DNA from: Mollicutes bacterium | Lineage (GTDB): Bacteria > Bacillota_I > Bacilli_A > RF39 > UBA660 | Assembly: GCA_012841465.1 (NCBI GenBank) | Contig: DUUS01000154.1 | Span: 1-6,277, forward strand | DNA: 6,277 nucleotides | Reading direction: 5' to 3' | Part shown: in pieces, positions 5,924-6,277 of the stretch | How positions within the stretch are numbered: the stretch's first letter is position 1 | Layout: each line of letters opens with the position of its first letter | Position numbers and translations under genes: made by a program | Notes under the pieces: generated by a model | The model's input: only the letters and a program-made list of their open reading frames with translations | Database searches by the model: none | Told to the model about the DNA's origin: nothing

Positions 5924-6277
5924 ATGAAAAAAGAATATACAATAATAAAAATAAACAAAAACCATCAAGAAATAAATAAAATCTCAAATGATATAGTTTT
6001 AAACTCACTTTTAATTGGAATACTTTCCTTAGGTATTATAGTGACTTCAAATAACTTAATTAAAAATTTTAATCTAATAGATTTAATTGTTAAACTAACG
6101 CACATATTATTTATAACCGGACTTACAGGATACTCAATTTCAAACCTAAAAGATATAATAGATGATTTATCTTATAAAGCAAACTTAGAAAAAATAAACA
6201 ATGAATTATTTAAAGAAATAGAAAATGAACTAACAATTGAAGATAATCCAGATAAAAATTATAATCAGAATAGATAG
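5924..6277 (+). CDS. Small two-helix membrane protein, function unknown
   Basis: The 117-residue protein has a Lys-rich N-terminus, two hydrophobic helices (about 24-42 and 52-72) joined by a short NLIKNFN turn, and an acidic, Asn-rich C-terminal tail with a probable coiled helix (KANLEKINNELFKEIENEL, 86-104). Both ends would be cytoplasmic, making a hairpin-shaped membrane protein. I recognise no family. ATG 5924 is preferred because GGAG at 5914-5917 lies 6 bases before it; ATG 5912 would sit on the terminator's T-run and overlap that site. With no separate promoter visible, it probably depends on read-through of the terminator just upstream. The stop is the last codon of the window. Confidence 0.65.
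   Translation: MKKEYTIIKINKNHQEINKISNDIVLNSLLIGILSLGIIVTSNNLIKNFNLIDLIVKLTHILFITGLTGYSISNLKDIIDDLSYKANLEKINNELFKEIENELTIEDNPDKNYNQNR

Overview
The window is very AT-rich, all genes lie on the + strand, Shine-Dalgarno sites are strong (AGGAG type) and Trp is always TGG, with TGA used as a real stop. This fits a low-GC Bacillota, plausibly an uncultured gut Bacilli or Clostridia lineage. MtaB is present, so the genome keeps the ct6A/ms2t6A tRNA modification branch. A membrane-anchored LysM protein suggests a walled cell rather than a true mycoplasma. The lineage is an inference; the standard stop code is seen directly.

Layout. Positions 1-93 hold the C-terminal end of an unidentified gene, followed by a hairpin (108-133) whose 3' arm also carries the likely ribosome binding site of the next gene. 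That gene (137-787) is a DUF421/YetF-family membrane protein. Positions 812-1786 form a self-contained cassette: a promoter with a perfect -10, a KilA-N-domain gene broken by one frameshift and one TGA stop, and a rho-independent terminator. Inside the broken gene lies a perfect 26-bp palindrome that is far more GC-rich in its core than its surroundings.

From about 1789 to 5911 the genes look like one operon: promoter, a CPBP-like membrane protein lacking most catalytic residues (1834-2538), a CPBP intramembrane protease with intact motifs (2535-3209, overlapping by ATGA), a single-pass membrane protein with a long acidic tail (3241-3735), the radical-SAM tRNA methylthiotransferase MtaB (3759-5063), a membrane-anchored LysM protein (5084-5887) and a hairpin-plus-U-tract terminator. 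A small two-helix membrane protein (5924-6277) starts right after that terminator, and its stop codon ends the window.

The most interesting items are the pair of gap-free paralogous CPBP genes, one apparently a pseudoprotease and translationally coupled to the active one, and the long perfect palindrome inside the KilA-N coding sequence. I found no RNA genes, CRISPR arrays or insertion sequences. No stretch above 300 bases lacks a gene.
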